Assembly (NCBI GenBank): GCA_024279935.1
Contig: JAJRQZ010000076.1
Location: forward strand, 1 to 64,000
From: Bacteroidota bacterium
GTDB taxonomy: Bacteria; Bacteroidota; Bacteroidia; Bacteroidales; F082
DNA length: 64,000 bases
Direction: 5' to 3'
The notes below the pieces were generated by a model that saw only the letters and a list, made by a program, of their open reading frames with translations, searched no databases and was not told where the DNA came from. The stretch's first letter is position 1; each line of letters starts with the position of its first letter. Of this stretch, positions 45,166 through 54,505 are shown piece by piece. A program made the position numbers and the translations under genes.

Positions 45166-46833
45166 ATGGATAAATTTATATTATCAGTAATATTTTCATT
45201 AACTTTTTTTGCACATTCGTTTGCTGGTATTATAGGTTTTGTTTCAAATCCCGATACTGTTAGTATAAAACCGGCAATGATATTCGACACACCATTGCTG
45301 AGGCATCTCGATAGTCTTATATTCGACTCCTTCAACGGAAGGAAATATTCGGAAAAGCAGGAACCCAAACATATTGATTATAATTATGCAACCGATTATA
45401 TACCTTTATTCCCCGATTCTGTTTATGAGCAGAGGATTGAATCCTTAAATATTGAAACACCCATAGAGCTTACTTATAATAAGGAGGTTAAAAAGTTCAT
45501 TCAACTATATGCTGTTAAAAAACGCGATTTGACGGCCAGGATGCTGGGCTTGTCGGAATTATACTTTCCCATGATCGAGGAGCAACTCGACCGTTTCGAC
45601 ATGCCCCTGGAAATAAAATATCTGGCAATAGTGGAATCGGCCCTTATTCCGTCCGCAGGATCTAATAAAGGCGCGAAAGGTCTGTGGCAATTCATGTACG
45701 GAACGGGAAAAGCTTATGGATTAAAGGTTACGTCATTGGTTGACGACCGTTACGATCCGTATAAGGCAACGGTAGCAGCCTGCGAGCATTTAACGGATTT
45801 GTATGGTATTTATGGAGACTGGTCGTTGGCATTGGCTGCCTATAACTCCGGGGCAGGAAATGTAAACCGCGCACTTCGACGTGCGGGCGGAACTAAGAAT
45901 TACTGGGCTGTCTGGCCTTTCCTGCCAAGGGAGACACGGGGTTATGTGCCTGCTTTTATTGCTGTTAACTATGTGATGAACTATGCTCCCGAACATAACA
46001 TAAAAGCAGTAGATCCCGAATACTATTATTTTGATACAGACACTGTTACGGTTAACGACGTGCTTGCGTTCGACCAGTTGAACGAAATGTTAGGTATTCC
46101 GGTGAAAGAACTAAAAGCCCTGAACCCCACATATAAAAAAGGTATAATTCCTGCTACGGACGATAAAAAATATCTGCTTAGGCTGAGGAATGAATATGTT
46201 GCTGATTTCTTGAACAACGAGCAGGCACTTTATGCATATAAAACAAAAAAAGGCATCGAGCGGGATAAGCTGATCGCCGAAGTTAAAAAGGCGAAAGACA
46301 GAAATATCCACATCGTGCGAAGTGGTGAAAGCTTGGGGCTTATAGCCAAAAGATATCATGTTTATGTTAGCCAGATAAAAAGCTGGAATCACCTCAGGAG
46401 CAATACGATCTACCCAGGGCAAAAGCTGGTGTTGTTCGGCTCTGGCAGCAGCAAATACTACATTACCTCCAAATCCCCGGTCAAGCGCTCCTCCGATAAA
46501 TCGTATCATGAGGTTAAAAGTGGCGAGAACCTGGGGCTGATCGCAAAAAAATATAAGTGTACGACAACTGATCTGAAAGAGTGGAACAACCTAAAAAGCT
46601 CGCGTATCTACCCTAATCAAAAACTGCTGGTGTATAAACCGGAGTCAAAATCAGCCTCATCCATCAAAGAAGGGAGGTATTTATATCACATTGTTAGGAA
46701 AGGCGATACATTATGGGATATTGCAAAGGAATATGATGGTGTTACCGTTGATAAAATCAAGAGGCTGAATAATTTCAAGAACTCGAATAAACTCAAACCC
46801 GGGCAAAAAATCAAGATTGCCGTAATTAGTTGA
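45166..46833 (+). CDS. MltD-like lytic transglycosylase with three LysM domains
   Basis: 555 residues with an N-terminal signal sequence (MDKFILSVIFSLTFFAHSFA). The catalytic domain at about 130-290 has the glutamate in LAIVESALIPSAGSNKGAKG followed by LWQFMYGTGKAYGLKVTS and AALAAYNSGAGNVNRALRRA. Three peptidoglycan-binding LysM modules lie near 380-425 (HIVRSGESLGLIAKRYHVYV), 445-490 (HEVKSGENLGLIAKKYKC) and 505-550 (HIVRKGDTLWDIAKEYDG). It cuts glycan strands in the periplasm during wall remodelling. Confidence 0.94.
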   Translation: MDKFILSVIFSLTFFAHSFAGIIGFVSNPDTVSIKPAMIFDTPLLRHLDSLIFDSFNGRKYSEKQEPKHIDYNYATDYIPLFPDSVYEQRIESLNIETPIELTYNKEVKKFIQLYAVKKRDLTARMLGLSELYFPMIEEQLDRFDMPLEIKYLAIVESALIPSAGSNKGAKGLWQFMYGTGKAYGLKVTSLVDDRYDPYKATVAACEHLTDLYGIYGDWSLALAAYNSGAGNVNRALRRAGGTKNYWAVWPFLPRETRGYVPAFIAVNYVMNYAPEHNIKAVDPEYYYFDTDTVTVNDVLAFDQLNEMLGIPVKELKALNPTYKKGIIPATDDKKYLLRLRNEYVADFLNNEQALYAYKTKKGIERDKLIAEVKKAKDRNIHIVRSGESLGLIAKRYHVYVSQIKSWNHLRSNTIYPGQKLVLFGSGSSKYYITSKSPVKRSSDKSYHEVKSGENLGLIAKKYKCTTTDLKEWNNLKSSRIYPNQKLLVYKPESKSASSIKEGRYLYHIVRKGDTLWDIAKEYDGVTVDKIKRLNNFKNSNKLKPGQKIKIAVIS

Positions 46834-46910
46834 TGCTGAATTCTTGTTTGGCACATTAATTGGTCTTTGTTCTGTGGAAGGCATTAACGTTTATATTTAA
46901 TTACTGGGAC

Positions 46911-47906
46911 ATGATTCAAAAAATAAATTCCATTTTATTAGCAGCAGTACTAATGTTGGCAACAACCTCCTGCACACAAAGCAAAAAAAACGCCAAAGCC
47001 CGATCAATAGGAAACACTTCTGAGATTTTAATCGTAGTGCAAAACGAGAAACAATGGAACAGCACGATAGGGGAGGCTTTAAAAGCCGGGTTTGCCCGGG
47101 AACAATATGGGCTAAACCAACCGGAACCGCTTTTTAAGCTCTCGCATATCCCTATAAACAGTTTTTCTGATTTGTTCAAAAAGCACCATAACATCTTCAT
47201 TGTAAACATTGATGGGCTTGTAAAAAAGCCCTTATTGGAGGCAAGTACGGATCTTTGGTCGCAACCTCAACAAATATTTAAGATCACTTGTGCCTCAGCA
47301 GACGATTTTGTTCAAATCTTCAATAAGAATGCCGGCAGCTTTATTTCTGCTTATGAACAAACCGACCGCAATAGGATAATGGAAGTCTTTCGTTCGACCC
47401 AAAATGCGGAAGCCGTTACACAGGTCGAGAAAAGTACCGGCATTAAGATGGTGATTCCCAAGGATTTCTATCTTGCCAAAAATATTGATGACTTTGTATG
47501 GATACGTAAGGAACAGATTGATATGAGCCAGGCAATCATTATTATCTCAACAACTTATAAAGATACGGCCCAGTTTTCGCAGCCAAGCATACTGGCACGA
47601 ATAAAAAAATCGCTCAAAGAAAATGTGCCCGGGGCAGTTTACGATTCCTATATGGCCATAGATGAGGAGTTTGTGCCGCCTGTGTCAAAAAAAACAAAGA
47701 ACTTCATAACGGAATATGCCATTGAATCAAGCGGGCTTTGGACGGTGAAAAATGATTTTATGGGCGGTCCGTTCAAAGCATTTACCTTTTATAACGAAAA
47801 GAACGGAAAGATAGTTACGATGATGGCTTATGTTTATAAACCAAGTGAAAAGAAAAGGGACTTGCTCAAGCAGGTGGTGGCCTTAATCTATTCCAGTAAG
47901 ATATAA
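46911..47906 (+). CDS. DUF4837 family lipoprotein
   Basis: About 331 residues from the ATG at 46911, MIQKINSILLAAVLMLATTS with lipobox TSC. The extension to 46860 lacks a signal peptide and is not used. The family-type repeats are seen at SIGNTSEILIVVQNEKQWN near residue 30 and QTDRNRIMEVFRSTQNAEAV near 145, with an ending AYVYKPSEKKRDLLKQVVAL. Function unknown; an envelope lipoprotein in this phylum. Convergent with the next gene. Confidence 0.85.
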   Translation: MIQKINSILLAAVLMLATTSCTQSKKNAKARSIGNTSEILIVVQNEKQWNSTIGEALKAGFAREQYGLNQPEPLFKLSHIPINSFSDLFKKHHNIFIVNIDGLVKKPLLEASTDLWSQPQQIFKITCASADDFVQIFNKNAGSFISAYEQTDRNRIMEVFRSTQNAEAVTQVEKSTGIKMVIPKDFYLAKNIDDFVWIRKEQIDMSQAIIIISTTYKDTAQFSQPSILARIKKSLKENVPGAVYDSYMAIDEEFVPPVSKKTKNFITEYAIESSGLWTVKNDFMGGPFKAFTFYNEKNGKIVTMMAYVYKPSEKKRDLLKQVVALIYSSKI

Positions 47907-47911
47907 CAAGG

Positions 47912-48526
47912 CTATTCTTGTACCGACAATTCCTTAATGACTTTAAACTGCCGGTAAACTTCAATATTCGGATCGAAAAATTCCATGGTTTCATAAGTAA
48001 TTGAAACCTCCTTGTCCAATAGGTCAGCATAGCCGGACACCATGTCGAAGTCTGATTCGATGCCTTCAAGCCAATAATACTTTGATACCTTGTTCATTTC
48101 GTCCTTCAAGGAGAACACGACAAACTGATCCTGACCGATTTTTGTTATTTTGCCACTAACGATTTGAATATCGGAATAAGTTTCTTTCGGGAGTTGTTCC
48201 TTTTTCTGTGTCAAACGGGTTACTTTGACAAGAGTGGCCGGACAAACAGAAGCCAGTTTTACACCAACCAAACGCCCTAGTTTTTCACCATACTGATCAA
48301 TTAGTTCCAAATCTATCTCATGATCCTTGAGCAACTGTTTTTTATAGGGCATGGCAGCATCGATAATGCATAAGCCCATTTCCATATTTATTTGCGCAGG
48401 TTGGGCAGAATCGGAAATGTTCTCTAAACAACTACAGGACACCTCCGCTATTTTAGTTAAATACTTCTGTGAATGCCCCATTAAGCTTAGAGTTAAAAGC
48501 AGGCTTATCAGAATGTATCTCCTCAT
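47912..48526 (-). CDS. Secreted protein of unknown function
   Basis: 204 residues with the signal peptide MRRYILISLLLTLSLMGHSQ. Four cysteines in the order SCSCLENI, MGLCIIDAA and SVCPATL, in a helical N-terminal half. A beta-rich C-terminal half carries SGKITKIGQDQFVVFSLKDE and FKVIKELSVQE. Related proteins of unknown role occur in Bacteroidota. Its stop is 6 bp from the DUF4837 stop. Confidence 0.75.
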   Translation of the reverse strand: MRRYILISLLLTLSLMGHSQKYLTKIAEVSCSCLENISDSAQPAQINMEMGLCIIDAAMPYKKQLLKDHEIDLELIDQYGEKLGRLVGVKLASVCPATLVKVTRLTQKKEQLPKETYSDIQIVSGKITKIGQDQFVVFSLKDEMNKVSKYYWLEGIESDFDMVSGYADLLDKEVSITYETMEFFDPNIEVYRQFKVIKELSVQE

Positions 48527-48643
48527 ATCTTTTCAATAAAATAGTTTATTGGGCTAAGATATGAAACTTAGGAATCTCCTTTTGTTCAGTATGAAGATTT
48601 AATGGGAAATCATATTGGAAACCAAAATATATTCGTTATCACA

Positions 48644-49036
48644 TTATTGTCTGCCATAAGTTATTATCATCTTGCCTATTGGCGCATTGGTTTCAGAAAC
48701 AATGTTCCCGTCAACAAAAATCCCAAGTTTGTTAATCGTAGTAGGGTTTGAATCAAAATAATAGTTCAATGTTTGGTCATCGTCGCCAAAGCTCCATCTT
48801 GCCTCGTGGGTGTTGTCCTTGGTATAAATGATCAACACGCTATCGTTGCGAATTTTAAAAAAAGTTTCCTTTTGCATGGCAACAACCTGGCTGACCATGG
48901 CCGGGGTCATTTTTGCCTCGTCGAAATGAGTTTCCACATCAACGACTTTCCATGTTCCTACAAGCTCGCTTTTTTTGTTACCGCATGAAATAAGTATTAA
49001 GAATAATGAGACAAGAACAATATTGACAACTTTCAT
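48644..49036 (-). CDS. Lipocalin-like lipoprotein
   Basis: 130 residues from the ATG at 49036, MKVVNIVLVSLFLILISCGN (lipobox ISC). The mature part starts ELVGTWKVVDVETHFDEAKM, the opening of a lipocalin-like or DUF5004-like beta-barrel, with SVLIIYTKDNTHEARWSFGD. The frame extension to 49096 gives no signal peptide and is not used. A small ligand may bind in the barrel; none known. Confidence 0.75.
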   Translation of the reverse strand: MKVVNIVLVSLFLILISCGNKKSELVGTWKVVDVETHFDEAKMTPAMVSQVVAMQKETFFKIRNDSVLIIYTKDNTHEARWSFGDDDQTLNYYFDSNPTTINKLGIFVDGNIVSETNAPIGKMIITYGRQ

Positions 49037-49212
49037 TTCTTTGATATAGTTTATACAGATGCAAAAATACTTTAAAAAAGATTGAAAAAAATACATTTTT
49101 CGGGCATAAGTGTTAAAACTTATTAATTAAAGATATTGCATTGATTATGAGGGCTGTTTATCAAGTTTAACTTTTATAATTTGTAATAGAGTAAAAAAAT
49201 ACAGTAAAATAC

Positions 49213-49259
49213 TTGACAACCGAAAGTTTTGAATATATATTTGCCAACTGGTTTAACCA
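49213..49259 (+). promoter_or_regulatory. Promoter and operator candidate of the ABC export operon
   Basis: TATATTTG (49236-49243) fits TAnnTTTG, with TTG at 49213-49215 20 bases upstream. TGGTT-T-AACCA (49249-49259) is an 11-base palindrome at the expected transcription start, 28 bases before the TetR start codon. Together they suggest self-repression by the TetR protein. Confidence 0.55.
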
Positions 49260-49286
49260 AATAGTTAAATCGTATAGTTGAACAAT

Positions 49287-49904
49287 ATGGCTAAAACCGA
49301 AAATACTGAATTCAAGATAGTCGAGGCTGCTACCGCAGTCTTTGTCCATAAAGGCTTTGATGGTGCGCGCATGCAGGAAATTGCCGATAAAGCAGAAATC
49401 AACAAGGCTATGGTCCACTACTATTTCCGAACTAAGCAAAAACTGTTCGAGAGAGTGTTCGAGAATGTTTTTGAAGTTGTTGCCGAAAGAATTTCGTCGT
49501 CCCTGGAAACATCTAAAAGCATCGAAGAATTATTGGAAAACATAACCGGGACATATTTCAATGTTTTGGCGGAAAAGCCGTATATACCTGATTTTGTGAT
49601 ACATGAGTTAAACAGAAACCCCGAGTTGATAGTTCATATAATAAAGACTAGGGGTATCAACCAGGCGAAATTGAGCGAGTTGATAATAACTGAGATCCAA
49701 AGCCGGAGATTAAAACCGTTCGACCCTGTGCAAATAATTGTAAACGTGCTGGCATTGACGATATTTCCGTTTGCGGCATCAAGCATCATAAAGGGATTTA
49801 TATTCGAAGGCGATGCCGGGAAGTACGATAAGTTTGTCAACGAGAGAAGGCAGCATATTATCGACTTTGTAAAATCGGCTATCTTTAAAGACCAGAAAAC
49901 ATGA
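49287..49904 (+). CDS. TetR family regulator (CecR-like position)
   Basis: 205 residues from the ATG at 49287; an upstream TTG at 49278 is possible. Helix-turn-helix: GARMQEIADKAEINKAMVHY, then YFRTKQKLFERVFENVFEVV. The C-terminal part is helical ligand-binding, unassigned. First gene of an eight-gene run of export genes, as cecR is beside ybhGFSR in E. coli. Its stop overlaps an alternative ATG of the next gene. Confidence 0.88.
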   Translation: MAKTENTEFKIVEAATAVFVHKGFDGARMQEIADKAEINKAMVHYYFRTKQKLFERVFENVFEVVAERISSSLETSKSIEELLENITGTYFNVLAEKPYIPDFVIHELNRNPELIVHIIKTRGINQAKLSELIITEIQSRRLKPFDPVQIIVNVLALTIFPFAASSIIKGFIFEGDAGKYDKFVNERRQHIIDFVKSAIFKDQKT

Positions 49905-49918
49905 TAAATTATAAGGCT

Positions 49919-51193
49919 ATGAAATATAGGTTGTTGGCATTTGTGTTCGTGCCGTTATTTGTTAATGCCCAGCATCTGCAAACTTTTACGCTTACGGCAT
50001 GCTACGATAGTGCCGTAAACAACTATCCCAATCTTCATCAAATTGATTTGAACAGGGCAATAAACGAGTTGAAAAAAAAGAATATTAAAACAACGTATTA
50101 TCCAAAGCTGAGCCTCAACGGTCAGGCCTCTTATCAATCAGATGTAACAAAAGTGCCCACGCTGGTCAATATACCTGGTTTTAGTATTCCCGAACTTGAG
50201 AAGGACTGGTATAAAATAAACCTTGATATCGAGCAAATGATATATGACGGTGGCTTGACTTCAAATCGAAAAAAAATTGAAGACGCCGATTTAAGGATTT
50301 CGGACCAAAAAATACTTGTCGAGATTTATCAGTTGAAGGAAAGGGTCAACAACTTGTTTTTTAGCATAGTGTATTTGAACAAGAGCAGGGATATCTTAAA
50401 TATACTTATCAAAAACCTTGATTTGAGGCTTGAGGATGCAAACAAAGCCTATCAGAACGGGATGCTGCTTCAATCTGATTTGGATGCAATAAACGTTGAA
50501 ATCAGTTCCGGTCAACAGAAAATTATCGAGTTCGACTCCGACATCGAAGGCTTGCTGGCCTCGCTGAACGAAATATGCGGTTTGGATATAAAAAGCCCGT
50601 ATCAGCTTAAATTGACCGATATACAAATCGCCGACTATAATTTTATCAACAACCGACCTGAGTATCAGCTGTTAAGCTTGCAGCAAGAAAAAGTAAACTC
50701 GCTAAAGAGCTTGAGCACGGTAAAACGCATGCCTGTTTTTGTCGCCTTCGGGCAGATGGGTTACGGGCGTCCGGGTTATGATATGCTCAAAAACGAGTTC
50801 GATGATTATTATATGGTGGGTTTACGTTTAAGATGGAGTATATGGGACTGGGGCAGGGTAATGCGCGAGAAACAGGTTTTCGATATTCAAAACAGTATTA
50901 TCAATTCGCAGAAAGCGACCTTTGAACAGGCTTTGCGAGCAGACATGCGCAAGAAGGTCAGCGACATCAACAAATACAATAAATTAATAGAGGCTGATGA
51001 AAAAATCGTAAAACTCCAGGAAAACGTTCTGAAAACCGCTGCCAGCCGAATGGATAACGGAACAATCACAACCGGCAACTACTTAATTGAAGTAAATAAA
51101 AAACTGAGGTCCGATTTAAATCTGGAAGCGCACAAGCTTCAGCTTATTTATTCAAAAATATTATATTTAACATCAATTGGAAAAAATCAATAA
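49919..51193 (+). CDS. TolC-family outer-membrane channel
   Basis: 424 residues from the ATG at 49919, giving the signal peptide MKYRLLAFVFVPLFVNAQ. An alternative ATG at 49901 overlaps the TetR stop (ATGA). Outer-membrane efflux helices: KTTYYPKLSLNGQASYQSDV near residue 50 and EVNKKLRSDLNLEAHKLQL near the end. Cooperates with the adaptor and ABC pair downstream. One base separates its stop from the adaptor start. Confidence 0.92.
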   Translation: MKYRLLAFVFVPLFVNAQHLQTFTLTACYDSAVNNYPNLHQIDLNRAINELKKKNIKTTYYPKLSLNGQASYQSDVTKVPTLVNIPGFSIPELEKDWYKINLDIEQMIYDGGLTSNRKKIEDADLRISDQKILVEIYQLKERVNNLFFSIVYLNKSRDILNILIKNLDLRLEDANKAYQNGMLLQSDLDAINVEISSGQQKIIEFDSDIEGLLASLNEICGLDIKSPYQLKLTDIQIADYNFINNRPEYQLLSLQQEKVNSLKSLSTVKRMPVFVAFGQMGYGRPGYDMLKNEFDDYYMVGLRLRWSIWDWGRVMREKQVFDIQNSIINSQKATFEQALRADMRKKVSDINKYNKLIEADEKIVKLQENVLKTAASRMDNGTITTGNYLIEVNKKLRSDLNLEAHKLQLIYSKILYLTSIGKNQ

Positions 51194-51194
51194 T

Positions 51195-52085
51195 ATGAAA
51201 ATGAGATATTTTGCAGTCGTAATTTATTTGGTATTTGCATTATCATCTTGCCATGGCGGCGATGAAATTTCAGATGCTTATGGTAGTTTCGAGTCCACGG
51301 AAATAATTATATCCGCCCAGGCCAGTGGTGAGATCCTTAAGCTCGGCATAGAAGAGGGCGACCTGCTTGACGAGAACCAAATTGTCGGCTTGATAGACAC
51401 TACCGACCTGTATTTGCGCAAAAAACTTCTTGTACAGCAAATAAAAACCATCGGCTCATCCCTGACGAGTATTAGTTCTGAGATTGACGTTCAAAAACAG
51501 CAGCTTGAAAACAAGCTTGTCAACCAGAAACGGATAACACAACTTTATGAGCAAGCTGCGGCCACCAAAAAGCAATTGGATGATATCAATGGGCTTGTTG
51601 ACCTCAACAGGAAAATCATAGTTTCGGTAAACAGCAAGAAGAGGTCTGTATTGGATCAAATGGAAGGCGTTAAGATCCAAATTGAGCAAATCGACGAAAA
51701 TATCTCGAAATGTTTGATCAAAAATCCATCGCCCGGGACCGTATTGGTAAAATATGCCGAGCGAGGTGAGCTTACAGCAATGGGAAAGCCGTTATATAAG
51801 ATAGCAGATGTGAAAAAAATCAAGCTCAAAGCTTATGTTAGCGGAAATCAGCTGCCCAATATTAAGCTGGGGGATGAGGTTGAGGTGCTTTATGATAAAG
51901 ACATGACTACAAACAACACTGTCATGGGCAAGGTGATCTGGATATCGAATACTGCCGAGTTTACTCCAAAAACCATCCAAACAAAAGAAGAGAGGGTAAA
52001 TTTGGTTTATGCGGTCAAGGTGTTGGTGCCAAACGATGGCAGCATAAAAATAGGAATGCCGGGAGAAATGAATTTCGTTAAATAA
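51195..52085 (+). CDS. HlyD/YbhG-type adaptor lipoprotein
   Basis: About 296 residues from the ATG at 51195, MKMRYFAVVIYLVFALSSC (Cys19 lipobox). The lipoyl region has IIISAQASGEILKLGIEEGD near residue 37. The helical hairpin runs from about 80 to 160, with VSGNQLPNIKLGDEVEVLYD at 215-235. Fits the periplasmic adaptor of an ABC-type exporter. Adjacent to TolC and ABC genes, which matches the order cecR-ybhG-ybhF-ybhS-ybhR of E. coli. Confidence 0.9.
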   Translation: MKMRYFAVVIYLVFALSSCHGGDEISDAYGSFESTEIIISAQASGEILKLGIEEGDLLDENQIVGLIDTTDLYLRKKLLVQQIKTIGSSLTSISSEIDVQKQQLENKLVNQKRITQLYEQAAATKKQLDDINGLVDLNRKIIVSVNSKKRSVLDQMEGVKIQIEQIDENISKCLIKNPSPGTVLVKYAERGELTAMGKPLYKIADVKKIKLKAYVSGNQLPNIKLGDEVEVLYDKDMTTNNTVMGKVIWISNTAEFTPKTIQTKEERVNLVYAVKVLVPNDGSIKIGMPGEMNFVK

Positions 52086-52170
52086 TTTTGTTAATTTAGT
52101 GCTTTTTCAATCAAATGGAATTTTAAAGGAATATTATATTTATAATCAATTTTTAATTAATCGTTTTACT

Positions 52171-52632
52171 ATGAAACTAAAAGCAATTTTAATGTTAATG
52201 ACGGTCATGGCCGTCGCCCCTTTTGCCCAAATAAACGCACAGGATTTCAAATCTGACGACATACTGGGCGTATGGATGAACGAAGACAAGGATGCCAATG
52301 TGGAGATTTACAAAGAGGGCGATAAATATTATGGGAAAATTGTATGGTTGCTGAACCCTATCGACGAAGAAACCAACAAGCCGAAATTGGATGACGAAAA
52401 TGCCGACGAGAGCCTTCGCGACCGACCGGTAATGGGATTATTGTTGCTTAAGGATTTTGTTTTCGACGGCGACGACGAATGGGAAGATGGCGAGATCTAT
52501 GATCCTAAAAATGGCAAAACGTATAGTTGCTATATGGAATTTGAGGATGAAGACGATATGAACACCCTTAAAATCAGGGGGTATATCGGCATCAGCCTTC
52601 TTGGCAGGACTACCTATTGGACAAGACAATAA
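52171..52632 (+). CDS. DUF2147 family secreted protein
   Basis: 153 residues from the ATG at 52171, MKLKAILMLMTVMAVAPFAQ (signal peptide). The mature part begins SDDILGVWMNEDKDANVEIY and continues GDKYYGKIVWLLNPIDEETN, the DUF2147 pattern, with KTYSCYMEFEDEDDMNTLKI. A small beta-barrel of unknown ligand. Set between the adaptor and the ABC ATPases; it may be a passenger in the operon. Confidence 0.85.
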   Translation: MKLKAILMLMTVMAVAPFAQINAQDFKSDDILGVWMNEDKDANVEIYKEGDKYYGKIVWLLNPIDEETNKPKLDDENADESLRDRPVMGLLLLKDFVFDGDDEWEDGEIYDPKNGKTYSCYMEFEDEDDMNTLKIRGYIGISLLGRTTYWTRQ

Positions 52633-52730
52633 TACGCTTGTCCGGAAAAGGTTAGCGATTTTCAAATAGCACATAATCAATTAGATACATAAATTTTCGG
52701 GCTGTCAGGCCCGGAATAACAGCCATCAAC

Positions 52731-53657
52731 ATGTCCGTTAGCGTCCAAATAAAAAACATAAATAAGAAGTTTGAGAAGCTTGAAGCCTTAAAGGATATAA
52801 CATTGAGCATACCCCCGGGCGAGCTTTTCGGCTTTATCGGCCCCGACGGAGCAGGCAAGACCACGTTGTTTAGGTTGATAACAAGCCTCTTGCATGCCGA
52901 TAAAGGGAGTATTACCGTTGACGGACTTGACAGTAAAACCGATTATAAGAAAATCAGAAATATTACCGGCTATATGCCCGGACGGTTTTCTCTCTATTAT
53001 GATTTAACTGTTGAGGAGAACATTAATTTTTACGCAAGCATTTTTAAGACCAGCTTAAGGGAAAACTATCATCTGATAAAGGACGTCTATGAACAAATTG
53101 AACCTTTTAAAAAACGCAGGGCAGGGGATTTGTCGGGTGGCATGAAACAGAAACCGGCTTTATCATGTGCTTTGATTCACAAGCCGGAATTACTCATTTT
53201 GGACGAGCCCACCACGGGGGTTGACGCTGTTTCGAGAAAGGAATTTTGGGAGTTGCTGAAAAAAATGCAGAAAACAGGTATAACAATCTTGGTGTCAACA
53301 CCATATATGGACGAGGCCTCTTTATGCGACAGGGTGGCCCTGATGCAAAAAGGAATCCTGATGGCCGTTGATACACCGTCGAACATCGTTGATGGTTATA
53401 ATGGGGATCTCTGGCAGATCAGCAGTTCCGATATGCATGCGATAGTTGCCGATTTAACTGGCATAGACAGCAGGGTCGAAAAGGTGTTCCGCTTTGGCGA
53501 GAAGGTTCATGTTACAACCCGTAATGTCAACAATAAGGAACTAAATGATATTATTGAGGGCATATTGGATCCTGCAAGGCACAAAAACATATTGCTTGAG
53601 AGTGCCAAGCCCCAAATTGAGGATTGTTTCCTGGCCCTGATGTGTGAAAAAGGATGA
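52731..53657 (+). CDS. ABC transporter ATP-binding protein (first half of a YbhF-like pair)
   Basis: 308 residues. Walker A GFIGPDGAGKTTLFRLITSL near residue 34, where the usual Asn is Asp. Signature LSGGMKQKPALSCALIH near 135, Walker B LLILDEPTTGVDAVSRKEF near 150, and the His-switch position in ILVSTPYMDEASLCDRVAL is Pro-Tyr instead of His. The C-terminal extension of about 80 residues is like the link in fused YbhF proteins. Overlaps nothing; the next gene starts 2 bases after its stop. Confidence 0.93.
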   Translation: MSVSVQIKNINKKFEKLEALKDITLSIPPGELFGFIGPDGAGKTTLFRLITSLLHADKGSITVDGLDSKTDYKKIRNITGYMPGRFSLYYDLTVEENINFYASIFKTSLRENYHLIKDVYEQIEPFKKRRAGDLSGGMKQKPALSCALIHKPELLILDEPTTGVDAVSRKEFWELLKKMQKTGITILVSTPYMDEASLCDRVALMQKGILMAVDTPSNIVDGYNGDLWQISSSDMHAIVADLTGIDSRVEKVFRFGEKVHVTTRNVNNKELNDIIEGILDPARHKNILLESAKPQIEDCFLALMCEKG

Positions 53658-53658
53658 G

Positions 53659-54396
53659 ATGAAGGATGATGACCACATAATAGTTGTTGAGAACTTGGTA
53701 AAGAAATTCGGTAGTTTCGTTGCCAACGACAATTTAAACTTCTTTGTGAAGAGAGGTGAGATATTTGGGTTCTTGGGCGCCAACGGAGCCGGTAAGACAA
53801 CAGCCATCAAAATACTGTCAGGCTTGTCGAAACCTAGTTCGGGGAAGGCAAACGTTGCTGGCTTCGATGTTGGGCGACAGTCGGAAAAGGTAAAAAGGAA
53901 CATAGGTTATATGAGCCAAAGGTTCTCCCTTTACGATGACTTGACCGTTAAAGAAAACTTCAGGTTTTATGGTGGTATTTATGGTTTGTCGGCAAAAGCC
54001 ATAAAGCAAAAAACAGCCCATCTTCTTCAAAAACTAGATATGTTAGATTATAAAGACATGCTGCTGAGTAAGATACCTCTGGGCTGGAAACAGAAACTTG
54101 CTTTTTCAGTGGCTGTGATGCACGATCCGGCAGTGGTGTTCCTTGATGAGCCCACAGGAGGCGTGGATCCGATCACAAGACGGCAGTTTTGGGAACTGAT
54201 TTATGACAAGGCCTCGGAGGGCACAACGATATTCGTAACTACGCACTATATGGACGAAGCTGAATACTGCGAACGCGTGTCCATTATGTCGGAAGGCAGG
54301 ATAGAGGCATTGGATACCCCCTCGAACCTTAAAAAAAAATATAGGGTAAATACAATGGATGAAGTATTTGTGAGGATAGCGCGTTCGGATACTTAG
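53659..54396 (+). CDS. ABC transporter ATP-binding protein (second half of a YbhF-like pair)
   Basis: 245 residues from the ATG at 53659; a GTG at 53644 would overlap the upstream gene by 14 bases. Walker A GFLGANGAGKTTAIKILSGL near residue 38. The signature is replaced by IPLGWKQKLAFSVAVMH, a form known for the second domain of YbhF-type tandem ATPases. Walker B VVFLDEPTGGVDPITRRQFW near 160 and the switch His in FVTTHYMDEAEYCERVSIM. The two ATPases are a split version of one double-domain protein. Confidence 0.93.
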   Translation: MKDDDHIIVVENLVKKFGSFVANDNLNFFVKRGEIFGFLGANGAGKTTAIKILSGLSKPSSGKANVAGFDVGRQSEKVKRNIGYMSQRFSLYDDLTVKENFRFYGGIYGLSAKAIKQKTAHLLQKLDMLDYKDMLLSKIPLGWKQKLAFSVAVMHDPAVVFLDEPTGGVDPITRRQFWELIYDKASEGTTIFVTTHYMDEAEYCERVSIMSEGRIEALDTPSNLKKKYRVNTMDEVFVRIARSDT

Positions 54397-54505
54397 TATT
54401 ATTGGTTATTATTGAGTTGTAAATATCTTTGATGAATAGCAGCTAGTGAGTTGTGAGTATTGTAATGCTTTGTAAACCAAGGTGGGTAAATATATTTTTT
54501 TGAAC

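Noticed and set aside
53644-53658. GTG start for the second ABC ATPase overlapping the first.
   Set aside because: The ATG at 53659 follows directly after the upstream stop and leaves the domain complete.
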